In this document: piece by piece, positions 33,776 through 44,612 of the stretch
How positions within the stretch are numbered: position 1 is the stretch's first letter
Layout: every line of letters starts with the position of its first letter
DNA from: Primulina eburnea
Taxonomy: Eukaryota > Streptophyta > Magnoliopsida > Lamiales > Gesneriaceae
Assembly (NCBI RefSeq): GCF_022965805.1
Contig: NC_133118.1
Location: 6,851,057 to 6,915,056 of the forward strand
Direction: 5' to 3'
Length of the DNA: 64,000 bases
The notes under the pieces: model-generated
What the model was told of the DNA's origin: nothing
Database searches by the model: none
The model's input: only the letters and a program-made list of their open reading frames with translations
Program-made: the position numbers and the translations under genes

Positions 33776-34103
33776 GGTAACATTAAAGGATTATTTGAAT
33801 ATTCTAACCGTTGATTTCCACGTCGATATACTCTGACAGTCGTACACTGCTCATTCTGAAATGCGGCGTTCCACAACTAGTTGCAGGTAGTTGTACTATT
33901 TGTCGGTTGTCGTTTTCAATTGATGATGTGTACAGTTGAGAGATCAGCTGGTAAAGAGTCAGTTGACAAGAATGACTGAAGAGATGTTCAGCTGAAAGAG
34001 CATCTTGCAGTTATATTTCAGTTGTGTCGATCAGTTAGCTGGATTCAGTTGCTTAGTTCAGTTGGTTTATCTTTTGTCAAACACCGGAATTAAGTTTCCA
34101 ACA
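33776..34103 (-). mobile_element. 5' LTR of the copia element, distal part
   Basis: It continues the LTR from 21290 after the ggtaa duplication and ends with CCAACA at 34103, followed by the catgc duplication. It is rich in CAGCTG and CAGTTG motifs. Confidence 0.9.
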
Positions 34104-34559
34104 CATGCCTCGTACAATTGCTCAAAATCCGTCTGCCTGAAAGTGCTAATCTCAATCTCAACTGCGCAGACTTTGTAGGGGGAAAGTATTTTGCCAGAAA
34201 TTTTGTCGCCAGCTCCTGCCATGTCGTGCTACTTCCCAAGGGAAGCGATTGGAGCCATCCTCTTGCTTTATCCCTGTGAGAAAACGGAAACAAACGCAGT
34301 CTAATGATATCATCAGGAACATTATTAATCTTTACTGTATCCGTTATCTCCAAGAAAGTCCTCAAATGAACATGAGGATCATAAGTGGCTGTTCCAGCAA
34401 ACTGGTTTTGCTTAACCATATTGATTAGAGCATGCTTCAACTCGAAATTATTGGTGTTGATGGTCCCTCTTGCAATACCAGAGTAATGATTATTCATCAC
34501 TGGTCGGAAGGAATAGCTTCTGGCAGGATTTGTCTGTCATTTTCTCTGTGTTCAGCCAT
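34104..34559 (-). pseudogene. gag N-terminal half of Athila-1
   Basis: It starts at ATG 34559 (MAEHRENDRQ). A one-base slip near 34500 moves coding to the frame with NNHYSGIARG, then FELKHALINMVKQNQFAG, DPHVHLRTFLEI, RLRLFPFSHRDKARGWLQSL and TTWQELATKFLAKYFPP. This is the classic Athila/retrotrans_gag core. It is split by the copia insertion at 34104. Confidence 0.85.
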
Positions 34560-34771
34560 TGCTTGTATATGTTCTCTTCTTGCTTTTCTTAATCTTCTTG
34601 CAGTTTTTTCGATCTCCAGATCAAAGATAAGCGAGTCAGAGTTTTGCGATCTTAGCATGCATTGTCAAGCAGAAAAAAATGAAAAACTCAATCAATATAA
34701 AATAAAATAAAAGCTCTAAATTAAAATCTAGACTAATTGGTAACAATATTGATATAAATTCAAATTTGACA

Positions 34772-34790
34772 CTCCCAGGCAACGGCGCCA
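34772..34790 (-). other. Primer binding site of Athila-1
   Basis: TGGCGCCGTTGCC on the minus strand fits the 3' end of tRNA-Asp, the usual Athila primer. The match falters after 13 bases. The leader 34560-34771 holds nothing else. Confidence 0.8.
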
Positions 34791-34796
34791 AAAACT

Positions 34797-36190
34797 TGTT
34801 GCGTGTTTTCTTGATTGCTCACAAGCACAAGATGTCAAGTTATAGTAAAATGTATTTATGAGTGCAAGTGTCGATCCCATGAGGAGTGTAAATGTAAAAA
34901 TGTATCAATGCTCGTAATTAGAATAGTCACGATTTTATTTAGAAGAGTCAAAAGAGAATTGGTGTATTTAAAACAGTTCAATTGCGAATAAATAATAAAT
35001 CGAATTACCGAATGAAGAAATATCAATGATATAAAATATCTAGAGGAATGCTTTCACTAAGTTTCCACGATAATTCTTCGTGGTTTGATTTAAATTCATG
35101 AATTCCTATTATTTAATAGCCAATAACACTTACTTGTTTTATTCCCCCTTTCCCAAGTGACGAATAAATTGTATCAATCAACTTTCGATTCAATTATTCC
35201 TAATAAAAATCTAAATTTGACTAATAGATGCAAACAATGTTCTTACCTAATATTCGCTAAAGTTATACGCCTTCCGAATGATATAAACATTCAACGATGC
35301 GTCTCTAATAATCTATAATCCTAGTCCCTCTCCCGAGTTGTAGAATTAATCAGACAGCACACAATTTATGGCCAGTAAATTGCAGTGAAATAAACATAGA
35401 GAACACAATTAAACCAAAAACGGAATTCAATCAATTAAACAACCACGTCAAATCATCGTATAGACAAAACTACGTCATCCTCTAGAATGAAAACTTAGTT
35501 CATCACGAAATCCAAGCGAAAACAAGACATATTCGTAGTTCTAGACATCTCTACACAATGAAATAAAGAAGCGAAGGAAAAGATAACAAATCCGAAGTGT
35601 TGTCTCCGTCCCCAGATCCGTTGTTCTTCGTATTTGTGACTGTTCTTCGCACTCTGAATCTTCGTCTCGTGTATGCGCTTCGATTTCTCGTGTCTTTCTC
35701 TAATGACGGCTGAATCCCCTTCTTCTGACCTAAGAATCTCACTTTTATAACTTTCTGGAAAGCGGTGCGCGCGGCTGCGCGTGATCTCATGAGGTTGCGC
35801 ATGCGCTGCTGCTCATCTGCTTGTGTCTGTGCGTGCGCGGTCGCGCGAGTTGTGGTGCGGCCGCGCGCTCCTCTCGGGTCTTCAAGTTCTTACGTGCGTG
35901 CGCGGTTGTGCGTGAAGTGGCGCGGCCGTGCGCGCCTCTCTGTCGATCATCTTGCATGTATGTGCGCACGGTTGCGCGTGAAGTGGCGCGGCTGCGCGCA
36001 CACCTCTGTCGTGGGTATGCTCTCGGTTGCGCACTACTCTGTTTTCTTAGTCCACTTGGTTTCGTGCTCCCTATTTTCTCCATTCCTAAAACGACAACAA
36101 AAACAGACCGAAAACAAATAATTTTGTTCGAAGCAAGCATAATTCAAAATGGAATTTAATATAAATTAATTGCAAATCTTGCACTTATCA
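34797..36190 (-). mobile_element. 5' LTR of Athila-1
   Basis: It is 1394 bases on the minus strand, starting TGATAAGTGCAAGATTTGCA at 36190 and ending CGCAACA at 34797. A TATA box (TTATAAAAGT) lies at 35742-35751, preceded by the GC-rich dyad cluster. It begins exactly where the Tekay-B LTR fragment is cut. Confidence 0.85.
35763..36032. repeat. GC-rich dyad cluster in the Athila-1 LTR
   Basis: Motifs such as gcgcggctgcgcg, gcgcggtcgcgcg and gcggccgcgcgc recur every 30-60 bases directly upstream of the TATA box. Open frames rich in Arg/Ala/Val/Cys here are by-products. Confidence 0.85.
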
Positions 36191-36359
36191 GCTGATCGCG
36201 CATATGCGCGCCTCGTCTCCGCACATGTGAGCGAGGTATTCTGGCCTCCACACTTATCCCATCCTTTCCCATGTCTTCTCGGAGCTTGTCCTTCCATGAT
36301 CACATCAATTCGTCAATTAAATAATCTCGGATTACAATGATAAAATCTCGGGCCGTACA
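36191..36359 (-). mobile_element. Tekay-B LTR start fragment
   Basis: On the minus strand it starts TGTACGGCCCGAGATTTTATC at 36359 and contains one CGCGCATATGCGCG palindrome and one decayed copy before being cut at 36191 by Athila-1. It is the same LTR family as Tekay-A and Tekay-C but a separate insertion. Confidence 0.75.
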
Positions 36360-37033
36360 GAACTTGGTTCATGAGACATGTCAAGAAAAGTTCACCAATT
36401 TTTATTCAATTTCATGAGAAGTGTATGTGTAAATAACGAGAATATGTACTTGTTAATGTGTTTCTCAATCATCCGTAGACTTGATTGTCAGAACTTTTCT
36501 CCACTAATATATTGGATAAATGTAACAATGTTTAGGTCTTTTAAGCTTGTAAAGTTTGGCTTTGGCTCATGGCTACAATAAAGATAGGGGAATAAAAAAT
36601 GTGAGAAAATAAGTGATTTGGTCATTTAACATCCTCAGGCCTGATAGATGGAAATCGATAGGCAAGCACCTACGTGAAGTCCATCATATATAACATGAAT
36701 GCATTTGTTGTGTACATGTGTGCTGCCAGCTATTGTCTCTTCTCTCTATGTCTCGCTACAATTGTGAAATCCTTTCCTCCATAGTCATCATGTCAGCTGG
36801 TGGTGGTGGTTGTCCTCGGCTTCTCTTGCTATTTGGTTATGCTTCAGCCTTTTATATCACACCTCTTCTCCAATTGCCACATGCACAGGGTTCCCAAAAA
36901 AATAGATCGGTGCCTTGGGTTTTGACACTTGCTCATCCGGCCCCCATGTAACACCAGCATGATTGCATAGTTCAGTAATAATATGTATACATGGGAGACC
37001 GATAGAGATTATGCATGCCCCCGACCGCATTTT

Positions 37034-37614
37034 TTAACCATGAATTATTTTCCCTAAATCTACCATTTTCCCTATCATTATGACATAGACCTGTGCCACC
37101 TTATCCTTGGTAACCTCAATTTGGTGGGTCGAGGAGGCCCAACTCCTCGGGTGATTGAGCATCTCAGATTTCTTTAAAGCCACAAGGGCTCCTTGACTCA
37201 TTCTCCATCCTGCCCTTTCATTACACAAATTCTTGATTGAGACACCATAATCTACTACCCCAACCATATGATAAGTGTATTGATCCTGCTTGACGCTCGG
37301 TAAATTGTAAATTAAATTAATGGCATGCGAGTCAAATGCCACGAGATGTCCTATCACCAACACCTTATATTCCTCGCGCCTCAATCGCAAGTTATAAAAT
37401 TCATGAACCACTCATACAACCACGTCTAGTGGTGATTGAGCCAGTTATTTCCACCCATGTTCACAATCTCTTGAACCAAAGCATAACCGAGGGTTGACAT
37501 GTCTATATGTCGTTCCTTGATTACTTCATGCCTCATTCCAAAATTTATTTGCATCATAGGTGTAAGATGAGGAGACACTGCCCTTTGATAACACACAATA
37601 TATCCTAACAACAC
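37034..37614 (-). pseudogene. Env-position ORF of Athila-2
   Basis: The main frame 37034-37411 has HEFYNLRLRREEY, VAFDSHAINLIYNLPS and LNHPRSWASS, aligning with the Athila-1 ORF at 7288-7938. The upstream piece 37426-37614 is in another frame. The region 37615-38059 is leader-like (CCCTAAACTCC on the minus strand). Stops and slips make it non-functional. Confidence 0.65.
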
Positions 37615-38059
37615 AAACTGAAAATCAAATTCAAATTTCCACCACTATAAATGATACTATATACCCTCAAAAACCACAAACACTGCAACTCCAAATCCAC
37701 CCCCAAACTTTGACACTTATGCAAACACATAGTTCAACATTCCACACTTACCAGATATCATCAATCACTCATAATTATTCACAAATAACCCAAAATAGCA
37801 AGCCTGGGAATTGGAAATTCACAAGTCAAAAGAAAGATGTGTTCACCGGAGAAGTTGGAGTTCGCCAGAGAGAAATTTTGGTCGCCATATAAGGAATATG
37901 CGCCGACGGTGTCGGGGTAGTGTGAGAAGTGGTGGCCGGTGGTCTGAAAGACGGTCGACAGTGGTCAGCGAGTCAAGTGGCATTGGTCGGCGGCTGAGAT
38001 AAGAGGGAGTTTAGGGTTTGCAATTTCTAGAGGGTGTAACTCGATCTGGAGCAATGATT

Positions 38060-38069
38060 TTATAAATAG
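38060..38069 (-). promoter_or_regulatory. Candidate internal promoter (TATA-like) of Athila-2
   Basis: CTATTTATAA on the minus strand lies about 450 bases before the env-position ORF, matching 8457-8466 of Athila-1. Confidence 0.4.
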
Positions 38070-38103
38070 TCACACGCGAATGTTTACGGATATACGCAGG
38101 TGC

Positions 38104-38502
38104 CACTACAACAAAATATGCATTCAACCACACTCAAAAGACAATGGTTTTTTAAAAAACCGTTGTTAAAAATAGGGACAGTTTAAACAAAAAACCGTCG
38201 CTATTAGCGATAGGTTTACTAAAACTGTCTCAAAGTTTAATGTAGCGAAGAATTATAAATCGTCGCTACTTTTATATCGGCGACGATTTTCGAAAATTCC
38301 GTCGCCGATTTTAAATGGCGACAGGTTTATAAAAACCGTCGACGATTCAAAACTAGCATTTTTGAGTTGAACGTAGCGACGGTTTTATAATGCGTCGCTA
38401 AATTAAAATTTGGTCCTCGTTCTTTTTTAACTTTTTTAACAGTTGTTGAGTGTTTACGACAACGGATTTTATCCGTTGTTGTTTAGCATTTTTCTTGTAG
38501 TG
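38104..38502. mobile_element. Left CACTA arm
   Basis: It is 399 bases with CACTACAA inverted ends and several gcgacggttttt and acaacggatttt subterminal motifs in both orientations. Alone it lacks matching flanks (tgc left, gat right). Confidence 0.7.
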
Positions 38503-40132
38503 GATTTTTCATAAGACCAATGAATACTTGGTTAAAAATTTCTTCAAGTATTAAAAAATCATTTTCAGAACATTGAATCGATGGTAAGATTTTATGTCTG
38601 TTCTTTATGGAATTCAGAATTCCATGGATATTGAGGTTACACCCAGAACTTCCTTGCTTATGGAGGGTTAGTTCACAAAATTTTGGGACAAATTATTAAG
38701 AGAAGACCCTGATACAGGAAAGCTCTATGGCTCCGAAATTCTTCAACATATGGAAGAAAAATTTTCTTTATATCAGAAAGATTTTAATAAACAACAAGAA
38801 AAAGAGCAGGATTCAATGAGTCCTTTCAAGCTTCTTACTCCGAAATATTCTGATATTTATTCTAAATAAAAGATTATTGAAGTCTACATTGAAAAACTGA
38901 AGAAAGATCTTTATAAAAACATTGCATGTTCTGACTCCAAATCAGATAAATCTATGGTATCCGAATCAAGTGAAAACCAATTTATCCATCTAATGCAGAT
39001 GCCAAATGCTCAAGACCCAAAGGAAGATATTCCTTCCCATATTAGTGATATTTTTTAAAATTATATAAATTCATTAAAAGAAAATATTAAAGATGATTAG
39101 AATATTCATCTTTAATAAAGTTGGTGGAATATCACTATAGACTTTTTAACTTTTGTAACCATGTTACTATTTTCTTTTATAAAGCATTGTATTGTTTATA
39201 TTTTTAGTTGGAATCCTGGGTTTGATGTCCGGCTCTTCCATATCTATTTATAGGCTGTATTGTGATTTTAGAAGAATACGGTCAAGTTTGCTCCCCTCTA
39301 TTTCCTCTCTGTAAACAACCCTTCTTACGAATTAAATAAAAGTTTCAAGTTTTGAATACAACTTTGTAAGTTTTTTTTATTTATTTTGTTTTTATTTACT
39401 GTTTTATTTTTATATTTCAAGAGAATAGCCTGAATGACGGGCTAAACTACTCATGTTAAATCATAACCTTACTATGACATGATCTATATTTATTTTTAGC
39501 TTGGAGAACAATTGAGATAATAATAAATTTATTTGAATTTGGGAATTTAATGTAATATAAGGGTTCTTGGTTAAAACATAAGGTAAAAAGATGAACCGGA
39601 AAATAGTAAACACAAGTACGAGTAACCATATATGAATGTTGCGGGATAAGGAATCGCCATTTTGGAATCCAACTCTGTAAGTACGAAAATGGGTTTTTAA
39701 TGGACTTTCTATGTGTGAATTATATGCCAGGGATGAAATGGCAGGGGAAGGTTTTGATGCATAAATTTTGATGAGTTTGAGGAGATCGAGGCCGATGATG
39801 ACAAAAGATTGTAGTATATACGTATTTTTTGTTTGGAAAATGTTGATATTGTGGGACTCTACTGCCACATTGCCACGTTGATGACGAACATGTATCAAGG
39901 TCAATTGCAATACTAAATTCAAATTTGTAAAATTTTTATTTATCGTTGGCATATTTTGGAAGATGGATTTTGAACATAACATAGTCACGGATTTAACGTG
40001 GTAAATATTTTGTTTTCAATTGTTATTTTTGGTTTAATTATTATTATATATATATATTATAAATTAAAAGAAATTTAATACAAAAATTTTACATAATGAA
40101 AAAAATTATTAAAGACAACAGTTTTAGATTTT
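38503..40132. other. Middle segment of the composite CACTA, with pararetrovirus-like part
   Basis: It is A/T-rich. At about 38660-39060 a plus-strand coding remnant, broken by stops, has a charged Lys/Glu-rich composition. It is followed near 39210-39330 by a TATA (ctatttatag) and a pyrimidine-rich leader. The layout recalls an endogenous plant pararetrovirus (Caulimoviridae) fragment, but this is a weak resemblance. The right half (39400-40132) holds only a Leu/Ile-rich minus-strand frame with no family match. Confidence 0.3.
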
Positions 40133-41245
40133 CACTACAAGAAAAATGGTACATTCTATTTAGCGACGGTTTTTTCAGTAACCGTCACTAAACGTAGCGA
40201 CGGTGTTCCTTAAACCGTCGCCGATTTATAATTTTGCGACGGTTTAATCAACACCGTCGCTAAATTTAGGGACAGTTAAAAGAACATGTCACATGTTTAA
40301 AAATAGCGACAGATTTGCCAAACGCGTTGCTAAAGTTGGCGACCGTTAAATAAAAACCGTCGCAATCTTTAGCGACGGTTTAACTAAAACCGTTGCCATT
40401 TTCAAAAAAATTCCTTACATGCAAATTTGCTTCAATTTCTTCCACTTCACTTCAAAACAATTAAAATTTTTCTCACTTACACGATTTTACAACTTCACAA
40501 CACTTAAATTTTTGTCTCTTCACGATTTTACAACTTTACAACACTTAAAATTTTTATCTCTTACACGATTTTACCACTTTACAACACTTAAAATTTTTAT
40601 CTCTTACACGATTTTTTTACCACTTCAAAACGATTAAAATTTTTATCTCTTACACGATTGTATCAATTGAAAACACAGATTTATTAAATTCTTAATTTTT
40701 TTTTATTTTACCTAAAATATTAGCGACGGAATCTATAAACTGTCGCTAAATAGAGACGGTTTTGCACATGAATGTCGTCGCTAAATGTAGCGACGGAAAA
40801 TGTAAACCGTTGCTAAATTTAGCGACGGGATTTTAAACTGTCGCTAATTTGCGACGGTATCTTTTGCGACTGTTGTAAAAACCGTCGCAAATTGTAGTTT
40901 CGACAACATTTTTTATTTTGCGACGATTTTAAAAACCGTCACAAATTGTAGCTACGACAACAGTCAAAGACCGTTGTCTTTGAGCGGACCATTTAACATC
41001 ACTGACTTTAACAACAGTTTTAAAATAACTACGACAACGGTTTAAAACCCTTGCAAAACCGTTGTCGTTGCTAGAAATTACAACGGTTTAACACCGTTGC
41101 AAAACCGTTGTCGTTGATAGAAAAGAAAACGATTTAAAACCGTTGTCGTTGAAAACACTTTCAACAACACCCTCAGTTACAACAGTTTTAAATGGCCTAC
41201 GACAACGGATTTTATCCGTCGTCGTTTGGCGTTTTTGTTGTAGTG
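40133..41245. mobile_element. Right CACTA arm
   Basis: It is 1113 bases with over a dozen tagcgacggttt / aaaccgtcgcta and acaacggtttt motifs clustered at both of its ends. An internal stretch (40420-40660) repeats cacgattttacaactt... about five times. Its own flanks do not match (ttt left, tgc right). Confidence 0.7.
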
Positions 41246-41931
41246 TGCGCACCTGCATCTATAATATGGATATACGCCATCGCGTGTGGGTGCATGAAAG
41301 TACAACACAACCACGTGCTTGTCCCTGTTTCTTGTGTTCATGTTGTGCACGCATGGTTGGGCGCTACTGTTATGACTTCAGAACAATTTTTTTAACACCT
41401 GCAAACAACAAATGAGCATGCATGAGTGATTCAAAAACAGGTGATAAAAGAATTGAAGTAAAAATAATATAAAAAAACGGAAGAAACATAAGATGTCAGT
41501 AAAAATTATTGGTTGCCTCCGACACACAGCTTGTTTTATAGTCCTCAACTTGAATTTTCTTTCTCCTCTAAACTAGCTCACTCAATGGAACGTTGCTTAC
41601 ATTCCTCACTTCATTTGCATAATAGCGATTCACGCGTTGGCCGTTGACCTTGAAAGTTCGTCCATCATTACATTTGAGTTCAATCACTCCACACGATTAC
41701 ACATTTTTCCTGATCATCTAGACTTCAATTTACCTAGGAACAATCTGAGGCGAGAATTAAATAGCAACAATTGTTGTCCAGGTTCAAAGTCTGCTTGCAA
41801 AATCTTCTTGTCATGCAACCTCTTTGTACGCTATATTTAAATTTTGGCAATTTCATACACATCATTTCTAAATTCTTCCATCTCACTTAGTTGCAGTAGA
41901 CTTTGTTCCCTTGATGCTTTCATGTCGAAGT
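41246..41931 (-). mobile_element. Athila-2 segment between the CACTA unit and the solo LTR
   Basis: Its left part continues the GC-containing upstream region of the internal promoter. The ggttgcctccgacacacagc block (41512-41531) and C-terminal integrase-like remnants follow. No intact ORF is present. Confidence 0.55.
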
Positions 41932-44607
41932 TGAAACGACCCTCGCTTTTTAACTTTAAAATTATACTATTTTTTTATAAGCATGATTTTAAAAATCCAC
42001 AATTTAAATAATTTAACATTTTCATAAATCAAAATACTTTAACATATGAAATTTCAAGTTGCATAAAAAACCCTAATCATCAATTAACCAAAAATTCTAC
42101 GTCGGTCTTTAACAAGATCAACTAACATCGAAATAAAGCATAAAAGAATATTTCTAATAAATCACTAACAAAAATCTTTTCAATCTTTTAACTATCAAAA
42201 TACTGCGGAAAATAAATGTCCCTCGAGAGTATATTGTCTACCTCGATCCAATCAAGTGTCAGAGCCTCCTTCACTAACATCATCACCTGCAGCATTCAAA
42301 CATAGTGAGTCTAATGACTCAGTACGTTCTAAACATTAGTAGAAAATAATACATATACAAGCACATGCATTAAAACATACTTTTATTTAAGATAAACTTG
42401 TAATCACAAATATATATCATGAATCGTAAAATCATAGAATCGTAAAGCTGTCAGTCATTTATCATTTTGAGTGAAGTTTGATCCTTGAAAATGACTAGCA
42501 TTTTATCCTGTGATCGACTGATCAGTCTTAGCTCACTATTGCACATGGGACGAGCACTAGGCACCGACATAAAATGGAAATATGATCATTGGGCTCCTTT
42601 TGGGGCCTTCTCACTCACGATATTCCCAAAAATCATATATCATATCCTTTTTGTCACATTCAATTCACATCCTATTTGTTCAGGGAGAAAAGAGAGCGAA
42701 AACATTTTCTCTTTTTTAAAACATAAAATGTCATCTTCTTTCCACATTCGAAAAATAGCATTTTAATAGTAAAAATTGTACAGCTTTATCATAAATCATA
42801 AAATTCCTTATTTTCATCATATATATTTTAAAATATCATTTAGCATGTATTATGATTCTTCGGGGCACTGCCAAGCCTTTCGCACTACCCAGGACGCGAA
42901 ATGACCATTTTACCCTTGGAACTTAAAATTCCCGATTTTGACTTTTTCTTACTTTTATTGACTCGAGCATATCCCAAATCATCATATAAGCTTAAATTTG
43001 TCTTCTAATATTTTTCTTAGACTTAAACCCGAGACTTTCGATTTAATAACTTAATGATTAGACCATGAAGCGTTTTTAACACGAATAAATTCAAAACATA
43101 ATATTTTCTGACCAAATTTTAAACGTAAACTTTTCATCCATAAATTATCCTCGTGAATAATGAATCGACCCATGTGGACCATGGTTCGACCCTTTTCTTT
43201 CCCTAGCCCTAGTTTGAATCCATGCAAGTTCCCTTCGAGCCATCTTTCGTTTTTCCTTGAACCATGGACGAGACACCTCGAGCCATCCCTTGACCAGACC
43301 TCACAAGGACCCTACATACCATTCCTAGCCTGGCTTACCAGCCCTAGTCCATGCACCGCACATGGCGCACATGAACAAGAGCCGTGCAAGTTCCCTTATT
43401 GTTTGCTCAAGCCACAATCGAGCCACCCTGCACAAGCCCCTGACCCGACTCTTGACCATCATCCCTAGACCCTAATGGACCATCCTAGACCGACTCTACC
43501 CCTCTGATACCGCACATATGTGTGCATGGGAAGAGTCCATGCTGTTGTGGACTTTTCCCTAGCATCCGTCCTTGCAGTCCTAGCCATGCTAGGACTCTTC
43601 TTAGCCCTTAGTCACGTCCCTCACCGAGTCCCTGACCAGCCCTGGCCGAGCCCCCGGGCACACAACCGTTTTAACCGAACCAATATTCCATCGAGTGGCT
43701 AGGAAAACCTAGGACTCCATCCTCCTTAGCCAAGCTCGGTTTCCAGCATGTATTTCTTCCCTTAGCGACTCTTTCATCGTCCCTAAAACACCTCTTATTG
43801 GCAGCGTACTAGTTGGAGATCATAGCACGTTCATATATACATAAAAACTTTCAAAACCATTAAAAATAATCGTCAAACGTTACGCAATTTAAACACCAAT
43901 GTTTTTCATGCAAAATAAACAAAACATGCATATTAAGGATTTAGTGATCCGTAAGGGAGTTTATAAGTGTGCCTTTGCGTTTTAGAACCCTCGAAAATAC
44001 GATCATTGGTCTGGGGTGCGCAAAAGAACGAACAGGCGATGAAAACTCTTTGTTTCCTCCCCTAGGTATTTTTGAAATTTGTGTGTGTGGTTTCGGATGA
44101 ATGGTGTGTTTAGAAGCCTAGGTTTTTATTTTATAGACTTTAATTTGCATGATAATAGGCTTGGGTTTTGGACTTTCAAGTTTAGGAGTAATTGGGCCAA
44201 CTCATCTTAGGTAAATTGGGCCCAATAACACCTATTTAATTGAAAAATAAAAGTTTATAAAAATGAGGTTTCAAAAATATTGCATTTGATATTTTAAAAG
44301 TCTCTCGTTTGCCCAAAATCACTCGTTTCATAAAATAATTTGAATTCTATAATTTTTTGGAAAAGTTTAATCATATTAATAAGCCTTGAAAATATTTATT
44401 TTGTCTTTGTCCTCTCTGGTCTCCTTTCCCCAGCCTGTTATCGAATATTCGTGCAAAATCCTTCAATTTCATGTAATCATGCACTTTAAATATTTAAGCA
44501 TGTAAAATATATCAATTAGGTATTTAAAATCAATTAAGCAAAATAAATATGCAATTTAAACCATTTGCATACATGCTGTTTACGTGGGTTGGTTTTTGGA
44601 CGTTACA
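41932..44607 (-). mobile_element. Solo LTR of a gypsy element
   Basis: It is 2676 bases on the minus strand, TGTAACGTCC...GGGTCGTTTCA, flanked by gaagt on both sides (41927-41931, 44608-44612). It has no primer site or coding. It shares layout with the Gypsy-X LTR (47277-49891): TGTAA start, CGTTTCA end, and the aaaatggtcattt...cctggcagcgccc block. It therefore comes from a related family. A solo LTR arises by recombination between the two LTRs of an element. Confidence 0.85.
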
Positions 44608-44612
44608 GAAGT

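Larger units (their letters stand above)
10381..34103 (-). mobile_element. SIRE-like Ty1/copia element, interrupted by a Tat gypsy element
   Basis: The ends are TGTTGG...TTTCA on the minus strand, with a 5-base duplication catgc (10376-10380, 34104-34108). Without the nested gypsy (21291-33775 plus one ggtaa) it is about 11.2 kb, large for copia. The order on the minus strand is LTR, primer site, gag, protease, integrase, RT-RNase H, antisense ORF, a long sense ORF and LTR. The RT-before-LTR order with integrase upstream is diagnostic of copia. The extra ORF after pol resembles the env-like ORF position of SIRE/Maximus elements. Confidence 0.9.
38104..41245. mobile_element. Composite CACTA-type DNA transposon
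   Basis: The outer ends are CACTACAACAAAA and its inverted complement TTTTTGTTGTAGTG, flanked by a 3-base duplication tgc (38101-38103, 41246-41248). This matches CACTA (En/Spm) rules. Inside, a second inverted pair (TTTTTCTTGTAGTG ending 38502, CACTACAAGAAAA starting 40133) divides it into two arms and a 1.6-kb middle. The arms are packed with subterminal repeats. No transposase is present, so movement would need enzyme supplied from elsewhere. Confidence 0.8.

Noticed and set aside
35765..36159. Cys/Arg/Val-rich ORFs
   Set aside because: By-products of the GC dyad cluster in the Athila-1 LTR, upstream of its TATA box.
39461..39988. Minus-strand 175-codon ORF in the CACTA cargo, considered as a captured host membrane protein
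   Set aside because: Leu/Ile/Asn-rich composition from A/T-rich DNA. No domain order I could match, and no start or splice context.
43160..43702. ORFs of 60-102 codons in the solo LTR
   Set aside because: Pro/His-rich chance frames in LTR sequence with no counterpart in the related Gypsy-X LTR.
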